A DNA stretch of 64,000 bases from Scilla litardierei (GCA_030789695.1 CM061139.1:8695878-8759877), one strand, 5' to 3'; positions 1-12,534 are shown, counted from the stretch's first letter. The notes: generated by a model from the sequence alone, not told the origin. A program made the numbers and translations.

Positions 1-700
1 TAGTTAATCATATCAACTAGTTGAATCCTAAAATTCGAATTTATTATGATTCGTTAATAACTTTTATTAGAGTCCTTATCAGCTATAAGGTTTTATTTGT
101 TTCAACGTGCTATCCTAATCATGTATTTGGATTTTAATAGATTCACATTACGACAATTTAAAGTGTACACTTTTATTAAAATTATTATTAGAACGTTTAA
201 AATAATAATCGTTGGAAAGGACTACCCTAATCATGAATTATGTATTTAATAGTTGTAACAATTTACTAAACATAACATGTCAATCTAAAATGCGTCTCAT
301 AAGTTTTAGAAGAATTTTAATGGCTAACCTAAGAGGCTTTCTTGAATTATCATATAATATGCAAGAAAATAGAATTACCATTAAAACTTGTCAACTAAAT
401 TTTATCTCATAAAATTTAGCATGCAGATAAGCAACTTAAATATCACATAAATAATAATATGCAATTTGTAGTATATCTATTGTTAGAAAATTTTAGTATT
501 TTAATGGCAAACCCAATCCCATAAGTACTATTATTAGAAAATTTTAGTATTTTAAGTTCTAACATATTTAAAGTTCTAACATATTTTTAGTAGTTTAAGT
601 AGTTAATTGATCAATAATTAATGTAGCTTCTCTTTTATTTTTAGTATTTTTTCCTCTAACCACGTATTATATGGTAATTAAATTGATGGTAGACAAATAG
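1..700. other. AT-rich DNA without a recognisable gene
   Basis: This stretch is strongly A+T-rich and has only short chance reading frames. I see no splice-framed exon, no LTR boundary and no clear inverted repeat. A 66-codon frame at 212-412 has no recognisable motif and a composition like its surroundings, so it is not called as a gene. Confidence 0.5.
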
Positions 701-711
701 TATTTTTTATG

Positions 712-1210
712 GAGTCCATGTAGTATTTTTAGGATTTATTATGTATTTTAAGTATTTTTCTATATTTGTTATGCGTTTTCCGAATTTTTCAGTATTTATT
801 TTGTATTTTAACTAATTTCTTTGTATTTATTATGTATTTTAAATAGTATCTTTAGGAGTCCATGTAATATTTTTAGGATTTATTATGTATTTTAAGTATT
901 TTTCTATATTTGTTATGCTTTTTGCGAATTTTTCAGTATTTATTTTGTATTTTAACTAAATGTTTTGTATTTATTATGTATTTTAACTATATCTTTAGGA
1001 GTCCATGTAGTATTTTTAGGATTTATTATGTATTTTAAGTATTTTTTTATATTTATTATGTGTTTTCCATATTTTACCGTATTTATTTTTTATTTTAAAT
1101 AATTTTTCCGTATTTATTATGAATTTTAAAGTATTTTTCCATATTTATTATGTATTTTCCGTATTTTTACTTATTTTTCCGTATTTCTTACGTATTTTAT
1201 AGTATTTTTC
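712..1210. repeat. Tandem repeat, ~144 bp unit, AT-rich
   Basis: The landmark GAGTCCATGTA recurs at 712, 856 and 999, giving periods of 144 and 143 bp, and the sequence between landmarks is nearly the same in the first two units. The third unit decays into a shorter degenerate pattern of TATTTATTATGTATTTTA-like words up to about 1210. The long unit therefore seems built from older, shorter AT-rich repeats. No coding potential is seen. Confidence 0.85.
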
Positions 1211-1479
1211 CGTATTTTTATATATTTATTTGTATTTTAAAATAACAAAATACGCAGTTTCTAATAAGTCCAGTATTTCCATTTTTTACAAGTATGCCAT
1301 TGTATCTGTTAAGTGTTTTCTCCATTCAGGTTAAACTTGTAATTATAATGAACTTAAAGGGTAATTTGGGAATTGCGCCAACCACACTATACTAAGAGTT
1401 CACATGTCCCCTTAAGTTCGGTGTATTTACATATATGCCATTACACATGATTAATTAAGTTTTAAATTGATGGCAGGAT

Positions 1480-2316
1480 TGTAAATAGATGAAACTATAT
1501 GGTCAAATGTGAAATATCATTAATAATTGCGTTTAAATTGCTTAGGGTTGCGTTTCTAACCTCGGTCGCTTCGACTTCTCAAATTAATTCCCCCCCGAGC
1601 CCGTCGCTTCGCTGCCCCCTCGTCGAAACCCTCTCAGCAGTTTCCACTTCTTCACGCGACGACGAAGATGGCGGCAGGCGACGACGACTAGGCCTCCGAC
1701 GCTGCGAGATTTCTACGCTGACGACGCTACAGGAAGTCGTCGACGACGCCTACAGGAAGCTGACGACGACGCCTACAGGAAGCCGACGACGCCGAGGACA
1801 GGACGCCAACGACGATGCGAAAGTTGAGACGAGGCCGCTGACGCTTCGAGAATGAGACGACGAAGTCGACGCCGTCGACAAAGCTGCTAGACGAAGCTGC
1901 GAGATGACGCTCCGCCTTCTGAGATCTAGGGCAAGATCAAGGAGACGATCTAGGGCTTTGAGGTATGTTAGGTCTGCCTCTCGACTGCTCTGCACTCATT
2001 TTAAAGGGGTTTTCCATTTTCTGTGCGCTCGTCACTCACGGGTGGGGTTGCTGTAGAATCACGGGTGGGGTTGCTGTAGGACTGTAGGATCACGTACAAT
2101 TTTCGGTGTGTCGTCTTCCTCCTCTGCTTTTTCCGCTTGTCTTCTTCCCTAGGGTTGTCGAAACCCTAGGGTTTCGCCTAGTATCGCCCGAAACTGGGCG
2201 ATACTGACCGGTTCCGCCCGATACCGATAAAATGGGTGGGTTTCGTATCGGTTGCGGGCGAAACCGAGTCGAAACGGCTGATACCAATTGGTATCGGCCG
2301 AAACCTAGAACCATGC
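1480..2316 (+). mobile_element. Probable hAT-like non-autonomous element, right end only
   Basis: The interval ends in dense GGTATCGG/CGAAACC-type words (2160-2310), like the right subterminal part of the hAT copies elsewhere in the window, and closes with ACCTAGAACCATG near 2316. Before this lies a GC-rich, CGACGACG-rich block (1590-1970), where other copies carry their GC-rich block. I could not find a matching left end or target duplication, so the left boundary is a guess and the copy may be truncated. Confidence 0.45.
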
Positions 2317-2364
2317 TAAAAACACCACCATCCACTATTTTTCAATGATCGGCATTGTTATTTT

Positions 2365-2545
2365 AACATTCATATTCTAAACCCCATCAAACCAAAGATC
2401 TAATAAACTCAAAGCGTTTTATTTGTTGATCTTGTCATTACAAAAAATTCTATCATTATAAAACCGTTAAATTTACCATGACTAGATCAATATGTAAAAT
2501 ACTTCGAGTTTACTAGATCTTTGGTACGTGACGTTTAGAATATAA
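2365..2545. repeat. Inverted repeat (MITE-like hairpin)
   Basis: The left arm (about 2368-2430, with CCAAAGATCTAATAAACTC) is matched in reverse by the right arm (about 2483-2542, with GAGTTTACTAGATCTTTGG). The arms are roughly 60 bp and imperfect. This looks like an old foldback or MITE; I found no certain target duplication. Confidence 0.5.
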
Positions 2546-2681
2546 AGATCAATGATGTCGATCATATAAAAAATAGTGAAGAATATAGTTTTTAGTATGC
2601 ATATATGAGGAAATTCTTTCTTGTGCAGCTGACGTCTATATTCCTCATAGAGAGACAGAATGTTGAGCAAGGTTACTTTCG

Positions 2682-3560
2682 AAAGCACCAAAAATGCAGA
2701 TACTCTCAGTTTGTTTTGACCATGTAACTACCAAATCTAATATCCACGTGGTTATATATATATAAAGTTAGATAAATAGATATTGAGCAATATGGGCATC
2801 AGTTAGCCTAGGTGGAAAAACCTCTTAGGTGGTCATCAAAATTTTCCTTTATAATGTAAGACACGGTTCATTTTGATAATCATATTTTAGAACTTCAGAA
2901 CATTAAATGTTTAGTGAACCCAATATGTTTTGCTTGTTCATACATTCGTTATAAATTTAACAGTTTTATAGTAATAAATTTTTTTACAACAGCTAGATGA
3001 ACCATCAAAAATACTTTTTTACAACAGCTAGATGAACCATCAAAAATACTTTGGGTTCACTGGATCTTTAATGTATTTGGATTTTAGAATATGAAGATCA
3101 TAGTAAACGGTGTCGATCACCCAAAAATTGATGAAGAGGAGTTTTTGATGACAACATATGATGGGGTTTCTTTTAGTGTAACTTTCCCATCATTTTCTCT
3201 CTCGTGTGCACACACATGCGCTAGGCTACTTTCAAAAGCATTAATAACACGGATACTCCTAATTGTTTTGACCGTGCAACTACCAAATCGAATATCCACG
3301 TGGTTAGACATGATCTATTTCAGAGGATTTCGACATGGTATGCCCATCCTTCAAAGTGGCCACAGTTTAAAAGGGTTTGCGTTATTTTAATGCATTGATT
3401 TTTGGTGCATGTTATAAGAGAAAAATCATGTCAAAATTGTTTGAAATTTGGTTTCTACATATTTTTAGGTAATAGATCACATTTAACGGTTTAGATATTT
3501 TATTTGGTAGTTGCACGATTAAAAACAAATTGGGAGTATCCACATTCTTGATGCTTACGA
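2682..3560. repeat. Cluster of related direct and inverted repeats
   Basis: A motif containing TAATATCCACGTGGTTA lies at 2682-2760, a close copy at 3231-3308, and an inverted related piece near 3490-3545. A second hairpin has arms near 2875-2935 and 3045-3110. Within it a ~35 bp unit (TTTACAACAGCTAGATGAAC...) is repeated head to tail at 2979-3050. The cluster suggests several insertions of one MITE family. The frame at 3091-3390 crosses these repeats and is not a gene. Confidence 0.5.
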
Positions 3561-3723
3561 AGGAGCGTAACTCAACCCTTTATATTTATATGCATGCTTG
3601 TATATATACATTTATCTTTTAAAAATGGACATAAAGAGGATGTAATGGGCAAAAGACTATAAATATATCAATTTATTTATACAACGCAAGTCTAGCAGAT
3701 GTTGGAAAAAGGGTGGTCTATAG

Positions 3724-3925
3724 CAGTGTTATAAATATCGGATAATGGTCGCGTATCGACATCGGAAATTTGATTTCGGATTTGCGGATATCGGGGATAT
3801 ATCGGGGATATTGACTAAATATCGGAGTGTCATATCGGAGGCTTAAAAATGATGACATATGCAAGCATAGATGTATCTAAGAAAATATAAACTATACTAA
3901 CTCAAATGAAAGTATACTAACCTTA
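3724..3925 (-). mobile_element. Truncated hAT element, ATATCGG subfamily
   Basis: It begins CAGTGTTATAAATATCGG, nearly the terminal repeat of the full copy at 4236-5049. It continues as the reverse complement of that copy's right part, including the words around the TTTGAGTTAGTATAG region. The other end is missing. It sits at the left edge of the copia LTR, just after a CTATAG also found in the partner LTR near 9076, so it probably inserted into that LTR and was later trimmed. Confidence 0.7.
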
Positions 3926-6015
3926 CTCGGCATACGATGATGCTCAAGGCTCAAGAATGGATTCAACATCTTTGACAAGGATATTAACCTTACTCGGCAC
4001 CTCATTTAAGATCATATTGTTGTATTTTATATAAATAAAGTATTTTTATTCTTTGCATTAAATTTGATGTAATAGCCTTGAAGACATACTTACACAGACA
4101 TCTTTTATTAGGTTCAAGACTTAGAATATTTGCGTATTCAGATCTTGATTATAAGATCTTGATTCTAAGTCTTACTATTGTTTCCAAGTGTTAGTTGATC
4201 AATAATCCTTGTAGTTAAATACCATGCATCTTATGCAGTGTTCTAAATATCGGTCCGATATCCGATATATCGGTCGCAATATCGGTTTTATCACTACGCC
4301 GATACGATATAGGCTTATATATTGCGGTTTCCGATATGTAGGGAAATATCACCGCAATATCGGGTTGCGACCGATATTGCTGCCGATATATCTCTTTGAA
4401 ATATCGGCCGCAATTCACTGTTTTTAAAATAAAGTTAGCAGGTCGGTCCAGTTAAAAGTGTATCTGACCCGAGTCACCCGACCCAAATCATTTACTTAAA
4501 ATGATGAGGCATCAGGATTTTTTGAGGGATAATCGCTGCTTTGCCCTAAATCTAATCACGCCGCTTCGGTACTTTCGACGCTCCGGTCCTCATGCCACTT
4601 CGCTCAGCTCCATCAGGCGACAATCGATTGAGCTTCGGCGTCCGCCATTCAATCTTTGCAAGGGGGAGTGTTTTCCGATCAAGATGAGTAGTCAATCCCA
4701 ATTTTTTTCTTCAGTTTTTCATCTATATTTTCAGTTTTTTGATTTTTCTTCCTTCCAGTTTTGGGTTTATTTGACATCATTTTTAGCCTTTGATATGATG
4801 CTCCGATATTTAGTCAATATCCTCCATATTCATGTTTAACGAGAGAAGTATAACCAAAACATTCTTTTATTTGAGTTAGTATAGTTTATATCTTCGTAGA
4901 TACATCTATGTTTGCATGTCATCATTTTTAAGCCTATGATATGGCACTCTGATATTTAGTCAATATCTCCGATATATCTCCGATATCTGCAATCCGATAT
5001 CAAATTTCCTAGGCCGATATGCGACCGATATCCGATATTTAGAACACTGATCTTATGTCATCATTAGTCTAGTCGAATAATAAAGACTATCTTCACTAAT
5101 TTGTTCTATCAGTTGGCTAATCTGAATATGAGTTGTCTAATATAGAAGTTTTTTATTTTCATCAGTGTATCGATTAGTCGACTAACTTATTTCCTAATTG
5201 ATCAATACTGATTTACGTTGGATTTTTATTATTAGTCAACTAATGAGTCTTTTAGTGGACTAATGTATTGCGTAAATCCTTCATTGGCTTGAACAATTAG
5301 TTGACTAATGTTCTTGCTAATCGATTACTAGCCTTGTTTTATGCTTGTGTGTTTGTTTGTGATATATTCGTTTGATCAGTTGCATTAGTTATTTTTTGAT
5401 CATTTATGAATGTTAGAAATCATCTCTATTTATATGGATTACCTTTATATATTCATTACTCTTTGACCTTTGTATGGTTTTGATTTCTTTCGCTCTTTTG
5501 TGTCAAGGACAAGCTAAAATACTATCTAGAATTTCTGTTCTTGCATGCTTTTTATCCTATAGAACAGAAAAGCACTCTTAGTCTTCTTTTGATACACAAG
5601 CATGTGAATTCAAGGCTTTAGGATTGTTTATACTCTTTATTTTGCAAGTTTTATCTCGGGTTTTGAAGGAGGAATGATTGCTCTTAAGAGTGTTTTTAAT
5701 TTCAGAGTGCAATCGTAATGGTTGTTTGTCATTTTCGGTTGTACTTTTACGAGTTTAGAAGAGGAAGGTAGTAAAAATTTCAAGCAGGAATGCTTAGGAA
5801 CTGGAATATGTCTGGCGGATCTAACCAAGATAAATCTCTTTGTGTTCGCGATTGATTACTTGGCCGGTTTGATTATTTATCTCTACTGTTCATTTTATAA
5901 TTGTAATCTTTTTATTACATTTTTACTGTCATTATACTGCAATTTTGTTATATTTAAATCTTATTGTTAATCGTAATTGTTTAATGCATAAGAGTTTGTC
6001 AACATGGATCCAACA
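3925..6015 (+). repeat. 5' LTR of copia element, interrupted by a hAT element
   Basis: Apart from the 814 bp insertion at 4236-5049, this aligns along its length with 8996-10425: shared stretches include the GGCTCAAGAATGG word, the repeated TTAGTCGACTAAT-like words, and the end AACATGGATCC followed by CA. The first ~90 bp present in the 3' LTR are missing or displaced. A PBS-like sequence follows at once, which marks this as the 5' copy. Confidence 0.8.
4236..5049 (+). mobile_element. Non-autonomous hAT element, 814 bp, 8 bp TSD ATCTTATG
   Basis: The ends are inverted: CAGTGTTCTAAATATCGG at the left and its reverse complement at 5032-5049. The 8 bp ATCTTATG stands directly outside both ends (4228-4235 and 5050-5057), the hAT target length. 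Subterminal regions are packed with ATATCGG/CCGATAT words. The middle (4500-4690) is much more GC-rich and has a 112-codon frame with no recognisable domain, so no transposase is encoded. It sits inside the 5' LTR of the copia element. Confidence 0.93.
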
Positions 6016-6029
6016 ATTAGTATTAGAGC
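6016..6029 (+). other. Primer-binding site of the copia element (decayed)
   Basis: ATTAGTATTAGAGC stands exactly at the inner edge of the 5' LTR. It differs from the usual plant initiator-Met PBS word ATTGGTATCAGAGC only by one G-to-A and one C-to-T change, as expected for methylation-driven decay. Confidence 0.75.
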
Positions 6030-6089
6030 ATGATGAAGGATGACAACAAAATAATGAATCATTGTAATTCCCTAAAGGTCATTTCACAA

Positions 6090-8800
6090 CATGACCATTC
6101 TGGTTCTACAGTTCAATGTACAATTACCGAAAGGGGAAGATGATCTATTTTCAATCTTCAACTATGAACTATGGAATACTCTACATACACTTTACAACAA
6201 ACCAACCATTCCGTACTTTCAAAGTATCTGTAATACTCTACTCGAAGGCTATGAATGTCTTATTCTATGCCATTGACACTAATAAATTCAACCATGTGTT
6301 TACATCAACATTGATACATCAAATATGCACGTCGGTGAGGTAACACATGAAGGAACAAGTAAAATAAAGCACTCTAAAATATCTGAAATGTTCAATGGTT
6401 CGAGCTGTGCAAGATGAAACATACAAAGATGATCTTGAAGATGTACACGTGCTTCACAAATATTACAAATTCACTTGTAGCATTAGAAAGGAGTTATTTC
6501 CAATCCGAGATGGTCCGAAAGATCATTCGTTTCCTCACTCTAGAATGCGAGAAGAAAACGATGACAATTGAAGAGGGTAACGATATATCCAATTTTACCA
6601 TGGAAGAATTGATCGGAACCCTCAAGGCGTATGAAGTACAATTGAAGAACATGAGATAAGAAGATGTTCTAAAGAACAAATCTCTTGTATTTCATGTTTC
6701 TTTTGACATTGAGGATTCGGTAGAAGAAGAAGAAGAAATAGACATATTTGCAAGGAAATTTAAGAAATTCCTTGAAGTTAAGTATATGTCAAATACTATT
6801 AAAGTTAATAATATCTTGCCTCCTTGTTTTCATTATCAAAGGCCAAGGCATATGAATAGGATTGCCTTCTATTGAAGTCAAAGAGCGCAAACGTCAACAA
6901 TTTTAATAAGATTTAAAGAAAGAAGAAAAAGATGTTCGCCGTCACATGGATGACTCGGATTCATTATCCGATGAAGAGGAAGACCAACAAGAGAATATCC
7001 ATATGTGCTTTATGACATATGAGGACGATATAACCTCTAGCCTAGATAAGACTTGTATGTGTAAGTTACAAAAAATTAAATAGCAATTATAAGTCATTAA
7101 AAAATAAACATGACTTATAAATTCATGATCATAAAGCCTCTCTTTTAAAATGGTCTAAATTAGATAACATGCTTAATGTTAATGAGAAACTAGTTAAAAA
7201 AATAAGAGCTACAAAATGAAAATATTGTTCCTAAAACAGAACATCATGCATTAAAAAATGAATAACATAACTTGAAAAAGATGTTTGCACTAAGGTTTTA
7301 GGTCTCAGTTTCGGTCTTCAGAAAATTTAGGTTTCGGTATCGGTATCGTCCGTTTCAGTAGTTTCAGAGTTGAGTTTCGTTTCGTCTGTATCAATAGTTT
7401 CAAATACTTAAAACCCTATCAATTAGTATCAAATACTCTCAAATACTAAAGCATCAAATACTTAAACAACTAAATTATTAAACAAATATTATCATATACT
7501 ATCAAATTTGTATGACTAATAATAAGTATTTAAAATTTTGTATAATACTATCAAAAATAATAATACATATTTTCTTGAATTAAGAAGAGTTTGCTATTCA
7601 CCTTACACATTTTGCTAAATATATCACATTATCCTAAAAGAGAATGGCAAACTTGTAAATAAACGGAAGTGTGTTAGAATTTATTTACAAGTTTGAAGAG
7701 CATAAAAAAATACTGATTTGAAATTTACACTTTTATATAAAAACCTCACATTTATTTACAAATTTTCCATTCCTTTTCATTTTAACTTTTAAAAGAATGG
7801 CAAACTTGTAATGCATGTAAATGGTTTAGCAAAATGGATAATTAAATAGAAGCTGCAGCCTCTCTCTCAGTTGATCGAAAGAAGGGCTCTAACAGCTTGT
7901 ATTTGGAAGTCTCTCTCCAACGATGGAAAGAAGGGCGGCTGGAGGGTGGTGGTAGCGATAGCGGTAGGGCGAGTGGAGGGCGGTGGCGGAATGGCGACTG
8001 GATGGCTACGACGGGAGGGCAGCGGCGAGCGCCCAGGTAAACCATCTCTTCCTCTTCGTTTCCTTCTTTTTTTTGTTTTGATGTTGTGATGATTCTTCCG
8101 GCTTCTTTTTTTTTCTTCTTTTCTTTATTTAATTTGTTGTTGCTTGAAAAAGTATGTCGCTATCGTCTGAGACCGTCCAGTTTTGGCCGATACCGAGCGG
8201 TTTTGGTCGATACCGAGAAACTCGAGAGGGTTTGATCGGTCCACTCCGAGACCGATCCGAAACGGTCGAAACCTCTATCCATGGTTTGTACTATTAAAAT
8301 TAAGTATGAAAATATTTCTAAAAATGTGGATAAGTTTTATAAGGGTAAAGAAGATTTAAGCAAGTTACTTTCTTATCGACATGTTTTAAATTTAAATTTT
8401 GGATTATGTTATAATAAACATGTTCATATATCTAAAACTTGCATGGTAAATGCGTAAAGAAAAATCATGTATATTTGTATAAAAAATTATTCCAATCATA
8501 TAGTCAATAAAAAGATAAATTACATTGCCTCTTATAAATTTATAATAATCATGATTATGCTAAGTTCTTTAATTCATTGCATGGTATAAATACTTAGATT
8601 CCTAAGAACTTGAGCATACATGAAAAGAATAGACATGTTGCTAAATTCATGAAAACTAAGAATAATTCTAAGAATTATTCTTATATGCATTTTATGAAAT
8701 CAAATCCTAAATGGATTTGGGTTCTTAATGACTAAACCCAAGAACTCAAAATAAAATGGGTACGATAAGCTCCTTCTTTATCTTCTAAGCACCCGAAAAA
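6090..8800 (+). pseudogene. Copia gag remnant, split by a hAT insertion
   Basis: The gag (capsid-nucleocapsid) gene of a SIRE-type copia element, recognisable across several frames. Around 6240-6290 a frame resembles the copia gag alanine-methionine-asparagine region. At 6414-6659 an 81-codon frame has the conserved order of a short helix, the MVRKIIRFL segment, an IEEGND segment and the MEELIGTL segment typical of the family. At 6715-6780 an acidic run is followed by FARKFKKFL. Further pieces lie at 6960-7060 and, beyond the hAT at 7291-8283, at 8300-8440 and 8690-8760. Stops and frame changes are frequent, so no protein is made. No protease, integrase or RT follows. Confidence 0.75.
7291..8283 (+). 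mobile_element. Non-autonomous hAT element, 993 bp, in copia gag
   Basis: The left end TAAGGTTTTAGGTCTCAG and the right end (CGAAACC...CATG) match the ends of the other family members. Outside are GTTTGCAC (7283-7290) and GTTTGTAC (8284-8291), an 8 bp duplication with one difference. Inside are subterminal GGTTTCGGTATCGG-like words, an AT-rich TCAAATACTA block, CACTTATTTACAAGTTTG-like words, and a GC-rich block at 7920-8035 ending at a CAG/GTAAA donor-like site. The right part (8160-8275) is again rich in CCGATACCGAG words. No transposase domain is present. Confidence 0.88.
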
Positions 8801-8982
8801 GTAAAATAGAAAAAGTATACTAACATTTTTTATGTAAGAAATATCGAATTGATGTGACTCTTTTTGGTGCTGTCATAATGGAAGAATTAATAATGAACCA
8901 TCAATTCAAGAAGAGTTTGCTTATTTTTAATATAAATTTTTTGATTTTAATTTATATTATATATATATGCTTTTCATCATCA

Positions 8983-8995
8983 GAAAGTGGGGAAA
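8983..8995 (+). other. Polypurine tract of the copia element
   Basis: GAAAGTGGGGAAA stands immediately upstream of the 3' LTR start TGTTGG at 8996, in the position where plus-strand DNA synthesis is primed. Confidence 0.75.
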
Positions 8996-9805
8996 TGTTG
9001 GATATGGTTCATCTTATTATGTGTTTTGATGATGAACAAATAAATGCTTGAACTAACCTATATTATGCAACTATAGGAAAGCATATGGCGTTTCTTAAGG
9101 CTCAAGAATGGACTCAACATCTTTGACAAAGATGTGGACGTACCTCGGCATATTATTTGATCTTATATTGTTACATTTATATAAATGATGTATTTTTTAA
9201 TTCTGTCTTTGATTTGATGTAATAGCCTTGACACATTCTATTTGGTTGAAGACTCAGAATATTTTTTTCCTCATATCTTGATCATAACATCTTGATTCTA
9301 TATCTTACTAGTATTTTCATGCGTTAGTTGATCAATAACCCTTGTAGGCAGCTTAACATGTATATGTATCTGATACGTGATATTCAAATCCTATTATCAT
9401 TTGTTGACTAACCTACTAATCTTAACATTAGTTAACCAGTACAAAAGTTTATTTTCATCAGTGTCTTGATTAGTCGATTAACTCATTTTCCTACTCGATC
9501 AATATTGCCTAGTGTACCTTTCAATTTTTTATAATTAGTCGACTAATGAGTCTTTCATTGGAGTAATGTAGATCGTAAATCCTTCATTGGCTTGAATCAT
9601 TGGTCGACTAATACTCTTACTAGTCGACTGATAGTCCTGATTTCTGTTTGTGTCTGTTCGTGATATATTTGTTTATTCAATTGCAATAGCTATTTTTTTG
9701 ATCGTTTATGAATGTTAGAAATCATCTCTATTTATATGGATTCCCCTCCCCCGGGGCTTTCATCAATCTTGGCTCTTGGTATAGTTTTGATTTCTCTCGC
9801 TCTTT

Positions 9806-9839
<34 letters not shown>

Positions 9840-10425
9840 GGACTTTCATCAATCTTGGCACTTTGCGTTGTTTTGATTTCTCTCGCTCTTTTGTGCCAAG
9901 AACAAGCTAAAATAATGTTCATATAGAATTCTTCTATGTTTTTTATCATATAGAATTAAAAACCTCTCCTAGCTTTTGATACATATGCATGTGAATTTAA
10001 GTTTTTAGGAGACTTTGTACTTTCTATTCTGTATGTTTTCCATCAGATGTTGAGGGAGGAAAGATTGCTCTCTAGTTTTAAGAGCGTTTCAGTTTCAGTA
10101 TGTTGAGAGTGGGTAGTGTAATTAGTAAAGATTGTTTGTCAAGTTGTGTGATTTTATTTTTATGGATTTGTAAGAGTGAGATAGTGGAAATCTATAGGAG
10201 GAAGGCCCAAGGATTGGAGTAGGTCTGTAGAACTGAACTAGAATAAATCCTTTTGTATTTATGATTTATCACTTGGCTAGTTTGATTGTTTCTACCCTTT
10301 ATTTTATAATTGCAATCATTTTATTACATTTTTCACTGTCATAATGCCATAATCTGGTTGTATTTAAATATTATCATTAATCGTAATTGTTTAGTATCTA
10401 AGAGTCCATTAACATGGATCCATCA
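8996..10425 (+). repeat. 3' LTR of the copia element
   Basis: It starts TGTTGGATATGG after a purine tract and ends AACATGGATCCATCA. It aligns with the 5' LTR apart from that copy's missing start and hAT insertion. Differences are many, so the element is old. Unlike the 5' LTR, it holds a local duplication split by a C30 run at 9808-9837. Confidence 0.85.
9740..9900. repeat. Local duplication flanking a C30 homopolymer
   Basis: A ~60 bp unit (CTTTCATCAATCTTGG ... TTTCTCTCGCTCTTTTG) occurs twice in a row, separated by 30 consecutive C (9808-9837). The first unit is itself preceded by CCCCTCCCCC. The 5' LTR has only one such unit and no C run, so the change happened in this copy. Reading frames across the C run are artefacts of the homopolymer. 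Its length may also be uncertain from sequencing. Confidence 0.85.
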
Positions 10426-12530
10426 ATAAATATATAAATCAATTATCATATTTAATATTTTAATATTCCAATTATATACATGTTAAAAGTAAGTGGGCAT
10501 CACCTAGAACATATGTTTTATGGGCTTGCCTGAGCAGGTGCCTACATCGCTTTGGCCTACCTAGGGGGCCTATGCTACATGAGAGGTTGCTTAGCCTGAC
10601 CAGGTCTTCTTCGGCAGTTAGCCTAATCAGAAGGGCCGCCTAAGCCTTGAGTTAGTAGCCAAAAAGGCCGCCTAGGCCTAAGCGGCCTCTTGTACGGTTG
10701 TACCCATCCTCAAGAGTACCAGGAATATGGATCGTTTCTGGATATGAAATAAAAATAGATGCGAGAATGCTAATGGGTCAAGACATGATACATTAGGGGA
10801 TATGCTTCATCGATTCTTAGTAAGGATAAAATACATTTATTAGAAATGAGAAATAATTTTTTACTAAAAACCTAAAACACTAATTTACAGTTTCAAATTG
10901 CTAACCACAATTCGAAACATGTGATCTAGATTGTGGATCATGGGGGTTAGCATTTTTCGGTAACCCTACCTTAGGTGTGACTTTTAAAAAAACTGATAAT
11001 GCTAATCAAGAACAACTTTTTAGACAAGCTAATCCTAATCTTATAACTCTCTCAAGGAAGTGGTATCCAAGGTTTAAAGTTAGGTGCGAATTTTCGCATG
11101 GCAGTTTTCAGTTGACAGGGTTTCTATCAGCTTGTACACCTCTTCATCATGATGACATGATTAAAGAATGAAATAGGGCAATCTGATTAAAATTCAGACT
11201 GTTGCAATAAATTAGCCAATCTCAAACTGCTAATACTTACAAGGAATTGTTGCAACACGAATTGGTGAAACTATGCTGTCTGCATACATCATGACAGTCT
11301 GGTGCACATCCTATTAACCCAAATAAGTCAGGACTTAAACAAGAGTTGGTAGGCGTGACAAGATGATGTACTAGGCTATCAGAAGAGTCACTGATTGATT
11401 GAGACTTGAGTCTAACAGAAGAGAACAAAGTGGCTGCAATTATTATACACATTGATGGTCCTGGTGGGTTGATAGTTTCAGACATTGTTTCTGCAGCAAG
11501 CGGATAACTAAGCTTGGGAGTTTCAGGCACAAATTTTTCACATTGATGACACCCAATATTGTTAAAATGTTCTCAACAAAACAAGCACATAAGGGTTTAT
11601 GCAGTATGGACTACCAAGAAACTGATCTAGTATGCTAAGAGGAAGAATACTCTCTAGGCAAGACATCATTCAATCTTGTGATATGCTGACACGGTTAAAG
11701 TCAACCATAGACGGGTCGGCTCCAAATATAAGGAAGGGTTTGGTTGATTCCAGATGACCTATCAGACCTAGCTTATCCTAGATGCTGTTCTCAAAAGCAC
11801 TTTACATCAATTAAATCTTAGATAGAGAAAGTTGCACAGCTGACTTGGTGTAATTTGCTCATCATTACAGCTTGACCTTGCTTGGATTTTAATTTGCCTC
11901 AGATGGCTTATATGGTCTTCAACTTATAGATTATCATGCATAATCTGCGTAGCTTGTGTCCTTCACGTCCAATAGATATTGCAATTTATAGATTAGTTCC
12001 ATCCATCCTCCAGTAAACGTTGCTTGAACTTGTATATGTACAGCCCCTTGAATAAAGGATGACTTCTAATCAAGGTATGTTGTCTCATCAGCATGATTTC
12101 ACTCTCTTTTTTTGATGACTACAAAAAAGCAATTTAATACATTGAATCAAATAGCTAAGACATACACATGTCTGAATATAACCTGATTTGCATGTGCAAT
12201 GATGAAGGTATGTATGCAAAGAGTCCCTGCTACTATGATCCTCCCCCCACCGAAGTGGCATTGGTTTTCGTGACTGATCAATTATAGCATCTATAGAGGT
12301 ATCAGCCAATATATCAGCGTCATGATTTGTCTTGTATCAGAAACAAATCTGCATGCAGATGGATACACAACCACAAAATTAGAAGTAGTAGTTCATAGTT
12401 GAAATATTCAACATAACACTAGTGCATCAAAACACAGAACTGGCATATCAGTGCACGCAAGGACATAACAACAAAACATAAATTGTTTTGTAAGAATGAT
12501 ATGGAAATTAAGGAAGAATGGAATTTATAG
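10426..12530. other. Unassigned region, no confident gene
   Basis: At 10490-10700 a GC-richer block contains GGCCGCCTAGGCC-type palindromic words that could be the core of an old DNA transposon; I found no terminal repeats. On the minus strand, frames at 11237-11530 (97 codons) and 12088-12309 (73 codons) match nothing I know. The first ends at a good minus-strand donor (CTT/GTAAGTATT, near 11242), so exons of an unknown gene or relic are possible. Nothing more can be supported. Confidence 0.35.
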
Positions 12531-12534
12531 GAAT

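Larger units (their letters stand above)
3925..10425 (+). mobile_element. Degenerate Ty1/copia element (SIRE-type) with two LTRs
   Basis: Two long direct repeats (about 3925-6015 and 8996-10425) flank a decayed gag with no recognisable pol. The left repeat is followed by a primer-binding site resembling the initiator-Met tRNA complement. The right repeat is preceded by the purine tract GAAAGTGGGGAAA and starts TGTTGG. The gag remnant has the layout of the SIRE/Maximus lineage. The element carries nested hAT insertions at 4236-5049 and 7291-8283. Loss of protease, integrase, RT and RNase H makes it non-autonomous. The outer left boundary is blurred by the truncated hAT piece, so no target duplication is claimed. 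Confidence 0.8.

Noticed and set aside
9708..9949. Frames with poly-Pro or poly-Gly
   Set aside because: They exist only because of the C30 run.
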